From CG1-02-35-72 sp045046885 (lineage in GTDB: Bacteria; Bacteroidota; Bacteroidia; Flavobacteriales; Flavobacteriaceae): a stretch of DNA of 6,363 nt. The translations under genes were made by a program, and so were the position numbers. Location of the stretch: assembly GCA_045046885.1 (NCBI GenBank), contig JASFYX010000050.1, positions 1-6,363 of the forward strand. The letters run 5' to 3'. How positions within the stretch are numbered: the first letter of the stretch is position 1; the number at the start of each line of letters is the position of its first letter. Below, one piece after another: positions 1-4,739 of the stretch. Under the pieces are notes generated by a model. The model did no database searches and was not told the origin of the DNA. It saw nothing but the letters and a program-made list of their open reading frames with translations.

Positions 1-99
1 TAAAACTCACCGAGCACGTTTAAGACAGGTAGGAATAGATATAGCTGATATTTGTGATCTTTCCCGTCATTCACCCGTTTTTGTTAAAAAAGCAAAAGA
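1..99. repeat. Terminal direct repeat, left copy (circular-genome overlap)
   Basis: These 99 bases are identical, base for base, to 6265-6363. Both copies lie in one reading frame of the replication gene, so joining them restores an uninterrupted protein. The simplest reading is that the window is a linearised circular genome of 6264 bp with the overlap left on. It is not a biological terminal repeat, because both copies carry the same internal piece of a gene. Confidence 0.97.
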
Positions 100-172
100 A
101 GTAGTAGTTACGCAATTAAAAGTACCGACTTGGTATATTCATCCAGAAGCAAATTATTTACAAGTTGCTTAA
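1..172 (+). CDS. Replication initiation protein, gene II/X-type, C-terminal end
   Basis: This is the 3' end of the gene that starts at 5312. Base 1 is the last base of a valine codon and the frame stays open to the TAA at 170-172. Joined through the 99-bp overlap it supplies the last residues of a 374-aa protein, ending in TWYIHPEANYLQVA. The segment holds the basic RARLRQVGIDI stretch and the DICDLSRHSP stretch, which look like the C-terminal Phage_X region of this family. It is followed immediately by the hairpin array at 180-322. The functional description is given under the 5312 entry. Confidence 0.93.
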   Translation, partial: KTHRARLRQVGIDIADICDLSRHSPVFVKKAKEVVVTQLKVPTWYIHPEANYLQVA

Positions 173-179
173 TTTTCTT

Positions 180-322
180 GATTTACTGAGTCGTTCCTTA
201 GACTCATGCATTTTGTTTTTAAACGTCTTTTGCATTTGATTTACTGAAGCGTTCCTTAGCTTCATGCATTAGATTTACTGAGTCGTTCCTTAGACTCATG
301 CATTTGATTTACTGAAGGTTCA
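180..322 (+). repeat. Array of three hairpin repeats with covarying stems plus a remnant
   Basis: A 33-base unit starting GATTTACTGA and ending TCATGCATT occurs at 180-212, 238-270 and 272-304. A shortened fourth copy lies at 306-322. Each full unit folds into a 6-bp stem with the 8-base loop GTTCCTTA, at 187-206, 245-264 and 279-298. Units 1 and 3 are identical. Unit 2 differs at four positions, all in the stem, and the changes compensate: TGAGTC/GACTCA becomes TGAAGC/GCTTCA. Units 2, 3 and the remnant are spaced 34 bp apart, while 24 extra bases separate units 1 and 2. Position between rep and the ssDNA-binding gene suggests an RNA or ssDNA element, such as a protein-binding site, mRNA processing or stability site, or packaging or complementary-strand signal. 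There is no T-tract typical of an intrinsic terminator. Confidence 0.88.
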
Positions 323-331
323 TTTTGTTTG

Positions 332-369
332 GTGACAACAATCTGTTCCTGGAAAAGAATATTTGTCAC
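332..369. promoter_or_regulatory. 38-bp GTGACAA...TTGTCAC inverted-repeat element, copy 1
   Basis: Perfect 7-bp arms, GTGACAA at 332-338 and TTGTCAC at 363-369, enclose 24 bases. A second element of exactly the same length lies at 4529-4566 and matches it at 29 of 38 positions. The ends and the TTCC and AAGA blocks in the middle are conserved. Position just upstream of the structural operon suggests an operator. A shared cis element for replication or a hairpin acting in RNA or ssDNA is also possible. The protein that would bind it is not identified. Confidence 0.6.
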
Positions 370-396
370 TAAAATATAAATTAAATTAAATAGGAA
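363..396 (+). promoter_or_regulatory. Possible promoter and ribosome binding site of the structural operon
   Basis: TTGTCA at 363-368 could be a -35 box, with TTAAAT at 386-391 as a weak -10 box at 17-bp spacing. The -35 would overlap the right arm of the 38-bp element, which would allow repression. The region is so AT-rich that a -10 match means little. The ribosome binding site is clearer: AGGAAA at 392-397 lies 8 bases before the ATG at 406. The string AGGAAAATT recurs in the leader of the major coat gene. Confidence 0.35.
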
Positions 397-405
397 AATT
401 AAAAA

Positions 406-654
406 ATGAAAATATTAATTAATAAAATTCAAGTAGAAACAAAAATATCTATTAAAACTGGTAAACCATATCATTTACAAAAATATACTTATGAAACGGA
501 TGAAGAGCGTCGTGTTGGTCAAATCTTTATTAATTCTGAAAAAGAGGCATACCCAGTAGGCCTGTTTGTTATTCATCAAGATTCATACAGGATGAATGAT
601 TTTGGTAATTTAGAAATCGGCTTTTTGAAATTTCAACAAGTTAAACCTTCTTAA
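406..654 (+). CDS. Helix-destabilising ssDNA-binding protein (gene V-like)
   Basis: An 82-aa protein in the position of gene V, directly after rep. In filamentous phages this protein coats newly made + strand DNA in the cytoplasm, stops its conversion to duplex, and delivers it to the membrane assembly site. The sequence looks like the small OB-fold type known from phage Pf3: an early strand, then KTGKPYHLQ (residues 17-25), a central strand, AYPVG (48-52), and a final strand pair ending NLEIGFLKFQQV (68-79). The resemblance to Pf3 protein (KGNPYTFQ, IPAGSY, PELAFDF) is one of pattern and I did not compute an alignment. Aromatic residues Y22, Y27, F41, F54 and Y61 are candidates for DNA stacking. 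Two consecutive TAA codons (652-657) precede the next ATG in the same frame. Confidence 0.8.
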   Translation: MKILINKIQVETKISIKTGKPYHLQKYTYETDEERRVGQIFINSEKEAYPVGLFVIHQDSYRMNDFGNLEIGFLKFQQVKPS

Positions 655-657
655 TAA

Positions 658-756
658 ATGGAAGTTTTAACGACAGATAATTTATCCGATGTCATTTTAT
701 TATGCACATCGGCTTTGTTATTTGCTCTAGGTTATATTGCAGGTTCTTTTAGATGA
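658..756 (+). CDS. Small membrane virion protein (gene VII/IX-like), 32 aa
   Basis: ATG at 658 follows the double TAA of the ssDNA-binding gene without a gap, and the frame ends with TGA at 754-756. The product starts MEVLTTDNLS and ends ALGYIAGSFR. It has a short acidic N-terminus, one membrane helix (about residues 11-28) and a positive C-terminal residue. Size, topology and place between gene V and gene VIII are those of Ff gene VII or IX, whose products form the tip of the virion that leaves the cell first. There is no clear Shine-Dalgarno, so translation is probably coupled to the upstream gene. Its stop overlaps the next start (ATGA). Sequence identity of such short proteins is not informative, so the call rests on position and topology. 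Confidence 0.72.
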   Translation: MEVLTTDNLSDVILLCTSALLFALGYIAGSFR

Positions 757-872
757 CACAATGGGAGATTGCGATTACAGATTCTTATGGCCAATTATTA
801 GCATCATTTTTAATTGGTTATGGAATGGCTTTATTGATAACGGCCTTTAAAAAGTTTATCGAAATGGTTTAA
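753..872 (+). CDS. Small membrane virion protein (gene IX/VII-like), 39 aa
   Basis: The start ATG at 753 overlaps the previous stop in an ATGA arrangement, and AGG at 741-743 is a possible ribosome binding site. The product begins MTQWEIAITDSYG, continues with a membrane helix (about residues 14-31, LLASFLIGYGMALLITAF) and ends with a basic-hydrophobic tail, KKFIEMV. N-terminal acidic residues, one helix and a lysine pair at the cytoplasmic side fit an inner-membrane protein waiting for assembly into the virion tip. With the 32-aa neighbour it forms the usual VII/IX pair ahead of the major coat gene. Which of the two corresponds to VII and which to IX cannot be settled from the sequence. Confidence 0.72.
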   Translation: MTQWEIAITDSYGQLLASFLIGYGMALLITAFKKFIEMV

Positions 873-887
873 AAAGGAAAATTTATA

Positions 888-1124
888 ATGAAAACTTATA
901 ATACGGTTAAAAAAAATGGTAGCTACGTTTTAGCTGCTGCTGCTACTTCACTTGCTGTTAGCTCTACTGCTTCTGCTGCTTTGCCTGCAATCATCGGAAC
1001 AACTCTGACAACTGTGTCCGCTGATGCTGTCGCAATGGGTGACTTGGTTTGGCCGATTGTTGTGACAATTTTTGGTGCTGTTTTATTGTTCAAATTGTTC
1101 AAGCGTTTTGGTAATAAGATTTAG
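888..1124 (+). CDS. Major coat protein precursor (gene VIII-like)
   Basis: A 78-aa precursor with a good ribosome binding site (AAGGA at 874-878, 9 bases before ATG). Residues 1-30 look like a signal peptide: basic start with K2, K8 and K9, an Ala-rich core, and an ASA site at 28-30. Cleavage there would leave a 48-aa mature protein, the usual inovirus coat size. The mature chain starts ALPAIIGTTL, has an amphipathic part with D46 and D52, a membrane helix (about 54-70, VWPIVVTIFGAVLLFKL) and a basic tail (K69, K72, R73, K77) for contact with the packaged DNA. Thousands of copies form the virion tube. A strong terminator only 27 bases past the stop suggests that many transcripts end here, which favours high coat expression. 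Confidence 0.92.
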   Translation: MKTYNTVKKNGSYVLAAAATSLAVSSTASAALPAIIGTTLTTVSADAVAMGDLVWPIVVTIFGAVLLFKLFKRFGNKI

Positions 1125-1126
1125 CA

Positions 1127-2497
1127 ATGTTAAAAATAAAATTAATTTTATCAGGCTTGATTTTTCAAGCCTGTTTTTTTTCTACTGCTTTATATGCTGA
1201 TGCATATTATGCAGCTTCTTATAACGGTGGCATTTATAGTTGGGGTTCATCATGGGGGTCTGCTTGTACTGAGTCTATTTCTAATTACTATTCTCTATAT
1301 TCCTATACTAAAGTAACTGATTATGTCACTGACCCAACCTGTGCAACAGTTCATACACCAGGCACTGAATATTATATTTCTCTCACTGTAACCAAAGTTA
1401 CATGTGCTACTGACTACGCACCTACTTCGACAAGTACTGCTTGCACTTATGTTGCTCCTATCGACTGTAGTTTAGCAACTCAATCTTTTATTTCTACTAC
1501 TTCTGATGGTGACACTTCCTCTTCTGTTGGTGATGTTTACGACTCTGCTGGTTGTGAATTTGTATCAACTTTTAGTTATTGCAATGATACATATTGTGTT
1601 AATGAATTATCAGGTTCTGGCACTGCTACTTCAGCTGGTACACTTTTAACTCCAAATCCTGCTACAGAAACACCAGAAAATAATTTCAGTTTTATAGATT
1701 TCCCTCTTTCTAAGGCTATTTGGGATCAAATAAGCGATACTGTTATTAATGGAGATAATACTGTTACTGATACAGTTATTACGACTACTTCAGAAACACA
1801 AAACGAATCTACATCTATAATTTCTGACGGTACTAATATTGTTAAAACACAAAATCTTGGTACTTCAAATGGTGTTTTAAAAACTTCTGTTACTAATACT
1901 TTTACTGATAATAGTTCAATTAATACCACTAATACTATTACTACAATTACATCAGGTTCTGCCATTACTAAAACTACTAGTACTGCAACTGGTACAGCTA
2001 CTATTAGTTCATCTCCTCTTGTTACTACTCAAAATTCTACTACGACTGTTACTTCTCGTGATGCTTCTGGTTCTGTTACTAATCGCATTACAACTGATGA
2101 AATTACGGCTGACAAAATTGATGACCCAAATGCAACAGATTGTGGTTATGCTGATTTCCCAGCCTGCAAAATCAATGAAGATGGTACTCCCAATGGCGAT
2201 GGTCAAAATGTTTTGGTTGATGGTGCAAGTGGTCAAGCACTATCAGATTTAGATGGTGTTCTTTCTGGTATTTCTAACGCTACTAATTTATCACCTTTAT
2301 CTTTCTCAATTCCTACCCCTATATATTCATCTTGTATGACTATAACTATGGTTATTCAAGGCGCAACTTTAGTTTTTCCAAACGATTCTCAATGTATAAA
2401 ACTTGAGGCTGCTAAAGAAATGATTGGTTGGTTATTTTATATTTTAACAATTTATATGCTTTTTACTATCGCTATTAATTCAGGAACAAAAGTCTAA
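1127..2497 (+). CDS. Adsorption / minor coat protein (gene III-like, TspB-like C-terminus)
   Basis: A 456-aa protein in the gene III position. Such proteins bind the host pilus and Tol receptor during entry and release the virion at the end of assembly. Residues 1-24 or 1-26 form a signal peptide (LKIK start, hydrophobic core, ALYADA). Residues 27-160 hold eight cysteines (47, 72, 93, 106, 114, 143, 152, 157), an even number that fits disulfide-linked receptor domains. Residues 190-325 are a Thr/Ser/Asn-rich low-complexity linker, comparable in role to the glycine linkers of Ff pIII. C339-C347 in NATDCGYADFPACKINEDG, then C403 and C423, and a membrane anchor (432-450, MIGWLFYILTIYMLFTIAI) resemble the C-terminal domain of TspB and related inovirus proteins. 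The start at 1127 is 2 bases after the coat stop with no clear Shine-Dalgarno, so coupling is likely. The signal-peptide codons contain a transcription terminator. No alternative downstream start would keep the signal peptide. Confidence 0.82.
   Translation: MLKIKLILSGLIFQACFFSTALYADAYYAASYNGGIYSWGSSWGSACTESISNYYSLYSYTKVTDYVTDPTCATVHTPGTEYYISLTVTKVTCATDYAPTSTSTACTYVAPIDCSLATQSFISTTSDGDTSSSVGDVYDSAGCEFVSTFSYCNDTYCVNELSGSGTATSAGTLLTPNPATETPENNFSFIDFPLSKAIWDQISDTVINGDNTVTDTVITTTSETQNESTSIISDGTNIVKTQNLGTSNGVLKTSVTNTFTDNSSINTTNTITTITSGSAITKTTSTATGTATISSSPLVTTQNSTTTVTSRDASGSVTNRITTDEITADKIDDPNATDCGYADFPACKINEDGTPNGDGQNVLVDGASGQALSDLDGVLSGISNATNLSPLSFSIPTPIYSSCMTITMVIQGATLVFPNDSQCIKLEAAKEMIGWLFYILTIYMLFTIAINSGTKV
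1152..1181 (+). terminator. Intrinsic terminator inside the adsorption gene
   Basis: CAGGCTTGA (1152-1160) pairs perfectly with TCAAGCCTG (1165-1173) across a TTTT loop. Eight T residues follow (1174-1181). This is a textbook Rho-independent terminator read on the + strand. It lies after the coat gene but within codons 9-19 of the adsorption gene, where it encodes part of the hydrophobic signal-peptide core. Its likely job is to end most coat transcripts and let a minority continue to the adsorption, VI-like and zot genes, as the terminator after gene VIII does in Ff. Confidence 0.85.
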
Positions 2498-2811
2498 TGC
2501 CATTACTAGCCGCTTATTTAGGAAATTTACTATTTGGGATTGCTGCTTGGTTTGGTACATTCTTGACTAAACGTATAGCTATTTTAGTTGCAATCATTGC
2601 AATGGTTACAACTTTAACCGCTGCTTTTGTTGTTCTCATTGAGTCTGCAATTGCTGCTCTTTCTGTTTCAATGCCTGCTAATCTCTTAATAGGTGCTTCT
2701 TGGGTTTGGCCTTCTAATGCTAATGCCTGTATAGCTGCAATTATTGCGGCTTATGTAGCGCGTTGGGTTTATGAGTGGAACATTAAAATCATTCAATATA
2801 AATTATTATAG
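2497..2811 (+). CDS. Minor virion membrane protein (gene VI-like, DUF5455-type)
   Basis: A 104-aa, strongly hydrophobic protein whose ATG shares one base with the preceding stop (TAATG), with AGGA at 2482-2485 as ribosome binding site. Three membrane helices can be drawn, at about residues 3-22, 27-58 and 74-94, with basic residues in the KR pair at 25-26 and in the tail (K97, K102). Ff pVI is 112 aa with three helices, sits beside pIII at the end of the virion, and is needed for release. Length, topology and place between the adsorption and assembly genes all fit. I recall small inovirus proteins of this kind being grouped as DUF5455, but have not tested membership. Confidence 0.78.
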   Translation: MPLLAAYLGNLLFGIAAWFGTFLTKRIAILVAIIAMVTTLTAAFVVLIESAIAALSVSMPANLLIGASWVWPSNANACIAAIIAAYVARWVYEWNIKIIQYKLL

Positions 2812-2818
2812 GTGACTT

Positions 2819-3790
2819 ATGTCTTACGTTAAGTTTGTTCAAGGTAAGCTTGGTGGTGGAAAAGGGAAATATTCTGTTTTACAAGCTCAAGAATATCTAC
2901 GTGCAGGTCGTCCTGTAGCCACTAATATGGATTTAATTTTAGATAAGTTAGTTTCACCGCGTAATAAAATGTCTGTTATTCGTGTTCCTGATAAACCTCG
3001 TATTGAAGATTTAGAAGCCTTGGGTTATTCCTATACTGGGAAATATGATAAAAGAAAGAACGGTTTATTAATTCTTGACGAATTGGGCACTTGGTTTAAT
3101 TCTCGCAATTGGAATGACCCAAGCCGTAAAAAAATAATTGATTTTATGTTGCATATTAGAAAGTTTGGCTGGGACGTTATTTTACAGGTACAGGATATTT
3201 CATTAGTTGATAAACAACTTAGAGATGCTACGGGGCAACTTTTAGTTAATTGTATTAATTTGGCCAATGTTCCTATTCCTTTTATTTCTTTTTGGACGCG
3301 TTTATTCTTTGGCAAGTCTTTATATTTACCTGAGTTTCACAAACAAACTACTTACCTTGGTGATTCTACTAACGGTTATAAATTAGAAGGGTTTTTTTAT
3401 AAAGGCAAAGATATTGAATCGGCTTATGATACACGCCAAGTTTTTACTCTTGATGAACAAGAATATAACGGTTCACTTGTTGACATGCGTTCTTCATATT
3501 GTTTGCTTAGTGCTTGGCATTTAAAAGGCAGATATCAAAATACAATTTTACAAAGAATTAAAAAAATAATTCTAAATTCATTTTATCGGTTTGCTTCTTT
3601 TATTTATTTTTTATTAAAAGGAAATCCACCCAGCGCAGCGGGGGGATTTACTATTAAAACAAATTCTACTTTAGTTTCTGTACTTATGAATGAAGAAAAA
3701 CCCCTTTTAATAAATCCAGATAATTTATATTTATTTCCTGCCATTAAACAAAAAGGTCTATCATGGGTTTTGTTTAAACAAACCGACTGA
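2819..3790 (+). CDS. zot: Zot / pI-type assembly ATPase
   Basis: A 323-aa Zonular occludens toxin-type ATPase, the inner-membrane motor that drives virion extrusion. The Walker A motif is GKLGGGKG at residues 9-16, with K15 as the key lysine and glycine where most P-loops have Ser or Thr. The Walker B motif is LLILDELG at 83-90 (D87, E88), followed by WFNSRNW. QDISLVDKQLRD at 125-136 matches the conserved sensor-like segment of Zot proteins, and SAYDTRQVF (201-209) is also typical. A moderately hydrophobic segment at 250-267 is the probable single membrane helix and leaves a periplasmic tail of about 55 residues. The protein is shorter than many Zot proteins (roughly 350-450 aa). AGGTGA at 2810-2815, overlapping the previous stop, is the ribosome binding site. 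No secretin gene follows. The last part of the gene contains a GC-rich hairpin. Confidence 0.9.
   Translation: MSYVKFVQGKLGGGKGKYSVLQAQEYLRAGRPVATNMDLILDKLVSPRNKMSVIRVPDKPRIEDLEALGYSYTGKYDKRKNGLLILDELGTWFNSRNWNDPSRKKIIDFMLHIRKFGWDVILQVQDISLVDKQLRDATGQLLVNCINLANVPIPFISFWTRLFFGKSLYLPEFHKQTTYLGDSTNGYKLEGFFYKGKDIESAYDTRQVFTLDEQEYNGSLVDMRSSYCLLSAWHLKGRYQNTILQRIKKIILNSFYRFASFIYFLLKGNPPSAAGGFTIKTNSTLVSVLMNEEKPLLINPDNLYLFPAIKQKGLSWVLFKQTD
3622..3649. repeat. GC-rich hairpin within the 3' part of zot
   Basis: AAATCC (3622-3627) pairs with GGATTT (3644-3649). After one A/G mismatch, CCC (3629-3631) pairs with GGG (3640-3642), enclosing an 8-base loop, AGCGCAGC. The patch is far richer in G and C than the surrounding gene and encodes NPPSAAGGF, between the membrane helix and the periplasmic tail of Zot. 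It could simply be a proline-glycine hinge. A stable fold in the single-stranded genome, such as a packaging or priming signal, is also possible. Confidence 0.5.
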
Positions 3791-3861
3791 TTTTTCGCTT
3801 TTTTATCTAAAAAATTATTATTTTTCAATCCTAAGATCTTCTCAACCTCTCTCAGCGTTTT

Positions 3862-3897
3862 AAAGTTACCCTTTATAACTGGGTTAGTAACTTTTTT
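3862..3897 (+). terminator. Probable terminator of the structural operon
   Basis: AAAGTTAC (3862-3869) pairs with GTAACTTT (3887-3894). A further CC/GG pairing is possible after a TTA bulge, and T residues run on to 3897. The fold lies about 70 bases after the zot stop and before the promoter of the next operon. The loop is long (up to 17 bases) and the stem AT-rich, so it may be weaker than the terminators at 1152 and 4864. Confidence 0.5.
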
Positions 3898-3937
3898 AAA
3901 TGTCTTAAATAATAGTGTCAAATATACTTTTCTTTTC

Positions 3938-4004
3938 TTGCTTTTTGTCACTCATGTGTTATACTTGGTGACAGTTAAACAATAAAACAAAAGAGGTTTG
4001 TCAC
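3938..4004 (+). promoter_or_regulatory. Promoter with TGTCAC/GTGACA operator for the two-gene cassette
   Basis: TTGCTT (3938-3943) and TATACT (3960-3965) form a promoter with 16-bp spacing. The -10 box differs from consensus at one position. TGTCAC at 3946-3951 and GTGACA at 3968-3973 form an inverted repeat around the -10 box, the usual layout of an autoregulated operator. A third copy, TGTCAC at 3999-4004, lies between the ribosome binding site (AAGAGG, 3991-3996) and the ATG at 4006. A protein bound across these sites could block both transcription and translation. The same hexamers bound the 38-bp elements at 332 and 4529. Confidence 0.65.
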
Positions 4005-4005
4005 T

Positions 4006-4179
4006 ATGTTACTACAGCCAACAATGCGAATTACTACACTTTCAGAAAGAAAGAAAAACCCATACCAGCTTTATCGAGTTACAGGATTAAATAATCAAAT
4101 TATATATTTTGCGTTCTTAGCTCCGGCTTTAAAACTTTTTGAAGATTTGAATTTAATATTTAAGGATTCTTTATTATGA
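4006..4179 (+). CDS. Unknown 57-aa protein, first gene of the cassette
   Basis: I do not recognise this protein. It has a clear ribosome binding site (AAGAGG, 9 bases before ATG) and its stop overlaps the next start as ATGA, so it is very likely translated. It starts MLLQPTMRITTLSERKKNPY, with a basic N-terminal part (R8, R15, K16, K17), then a short strand-like stretch QLYRVTG and a hydrophobic part, QIIYFAFLAPALKLFEDL. That part is too polar at its end for a certain membrane helix. The gene has its own promoter and lies outside the structural operon. It could be a regulator, the first half of a two-gene toxin-antitoxin or superinfection-exclusion pair, or a DNA-binding accessory protein. 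No feature in the sequence decides between these. Confidence 0.7.
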   Translation: MLLQPTMRITTLSERKKNPYQLYRVTGLNNQIIYFAFLAPALKLFEDLNLIFKDSLL

Positions 4180-4529
4180 AAATTGATAAATTAATAACAG
4201 AAATTAAAAATGAACTTTCTTTAAAATCTAAAGATGTTAAACAACTTGGTTCTGAATATATAAAGTTAGAGCGTCAGATTGTTAAACTTTCTAAAAATGC
4301 TCTCTATGGGAATATTATTTTAAAAGACAAAAAATATTATGTTTTTGTTTCTAAAATGGTTAAAGGTAAAAGAGTTAGAAAACAATTAGGTTGTGATGAT
4401 AAATTAAAAACTGAACATGAGCAGCGACTTGGCAGAGGTTTAGAGCTTACGATTGCCAAGGAACGGTTAACTTGTATTGAGGATGAATTGTTGTCTTTTT
4501 ATCAACGTCTTATTAACTTGCCTATTTAG
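4176..4529 (+). CDS. Unknown 117-aa basic coiled-coil protein, second gene of the cassette
   Basis: I do not recognise this protein with confidence. It overlaps the 57-aa gene by 4 bases (ATGA), so the two are translationally coupled. Residues 1-41 are a lysine-rich helix with coiled-coil character. Residues 45-71 look like a beta hairpin, with ILKDKKYYVFVSK followed by the basic turn GKRVRKQLG. Residues 82-114 form a second amphipathic helix. The middle part recalls the short strand-turn segment (tyrosines, then a K/R-rich turn ending in LG) of some DUF6788-like proteins found next to recombinases and plasmid genes, but this is only a pattern. Positive charge and the nearby repeated GTGACA sites make a nucleic-acid-binding regulator plausible. 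The TAG stop overlaps the second 38-bp element. Confidence 0.8.
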   Translation: MKIDKLITEIKNELSLKSKDVKQLGSEYIKLERQIVKLSKNALYGNIILKDKKYYVFVSKMVKGKRVRKQLGCDDKLKTEHEQRLGRGLELTIAKERLTCIEDELLSFYQRLINLPI

Positions 4530-4567
4530 TGACAAATTCCTTTTCCAGTATAAGACTATTTGTCACT
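4528..4567. promoter_or_regulatory. 38-bp GTGACAA...TTGTCAC inverted-repeat element, copy 2
   Basis: Perfect 9-bp arms, AGTGACAAA (4528-4536) and TTTGTCACT (4559-4567), enclose 22 bases. From GTGAC to GTCAC the element is 38 bases, the same as copy 1 at 332-369, and 29 of the 38 positions match. It overlaps the TAG stop of the 117-aa gene and no T-tract follows, so it does not look like an ordinary terminator. The two copies bracket the replication gene on one side of the circle and the structural genes plus cassette on the other. Confidence 0.65.
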
Positions 4568-4739
4568 TGATTTTGTGACCGTAAGGGAGCGGTAGAGCTT
4601 TGCGGTTTTGATTTGATATTCATTAAATCATCAGTTTTCAGTTTTATTCGATATCTAAAAAAATGCACTAACAAACCATTCCTTAGTAGACGCTTTTGAT
4701 CTCTGAGAGCCTGTTTAAGCCTTTTAATTGGTTAGTACA

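Noticed and set aside
180..304. CRISPR-like repeats
   Set aside because: The units are 33 bases but only one base separates units 2 and 3, spacing is unequal, and no cas genes are present. They are covarying hairpins, not repeats with spacers.
1726..2252. Open frames on both strands inside the adsorption gene (1726-1965 -, 2009-2236 -, 2019-2252 +)
   Set aside because: They are by-products of the Thr/Ser-rich low-complexity codons. Their translations are strings of Val/Leu or Ser/Thr/Ile without any family pattern and without ribosome binding sites.
3031..3315. Open frame of 94 codons on the - strand inside zot
   Set aside because: Antisense to conserved Zot motifs, including Walker B, with no leader signals.
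3604..3951. Open frame of 115 codons on the - strand
   Set aside because: It starts with GTG inside the promoter and operator of the cassette, has no ribosome binding site, and about half of it overlaps zot in antisense.
4578..4593. ACCG...CGGT hairpin after the second 38-bp element
   Set aside because: A 4-bp stem with an 8-base loop and no T-tract is too weak to call a terminator or origin.
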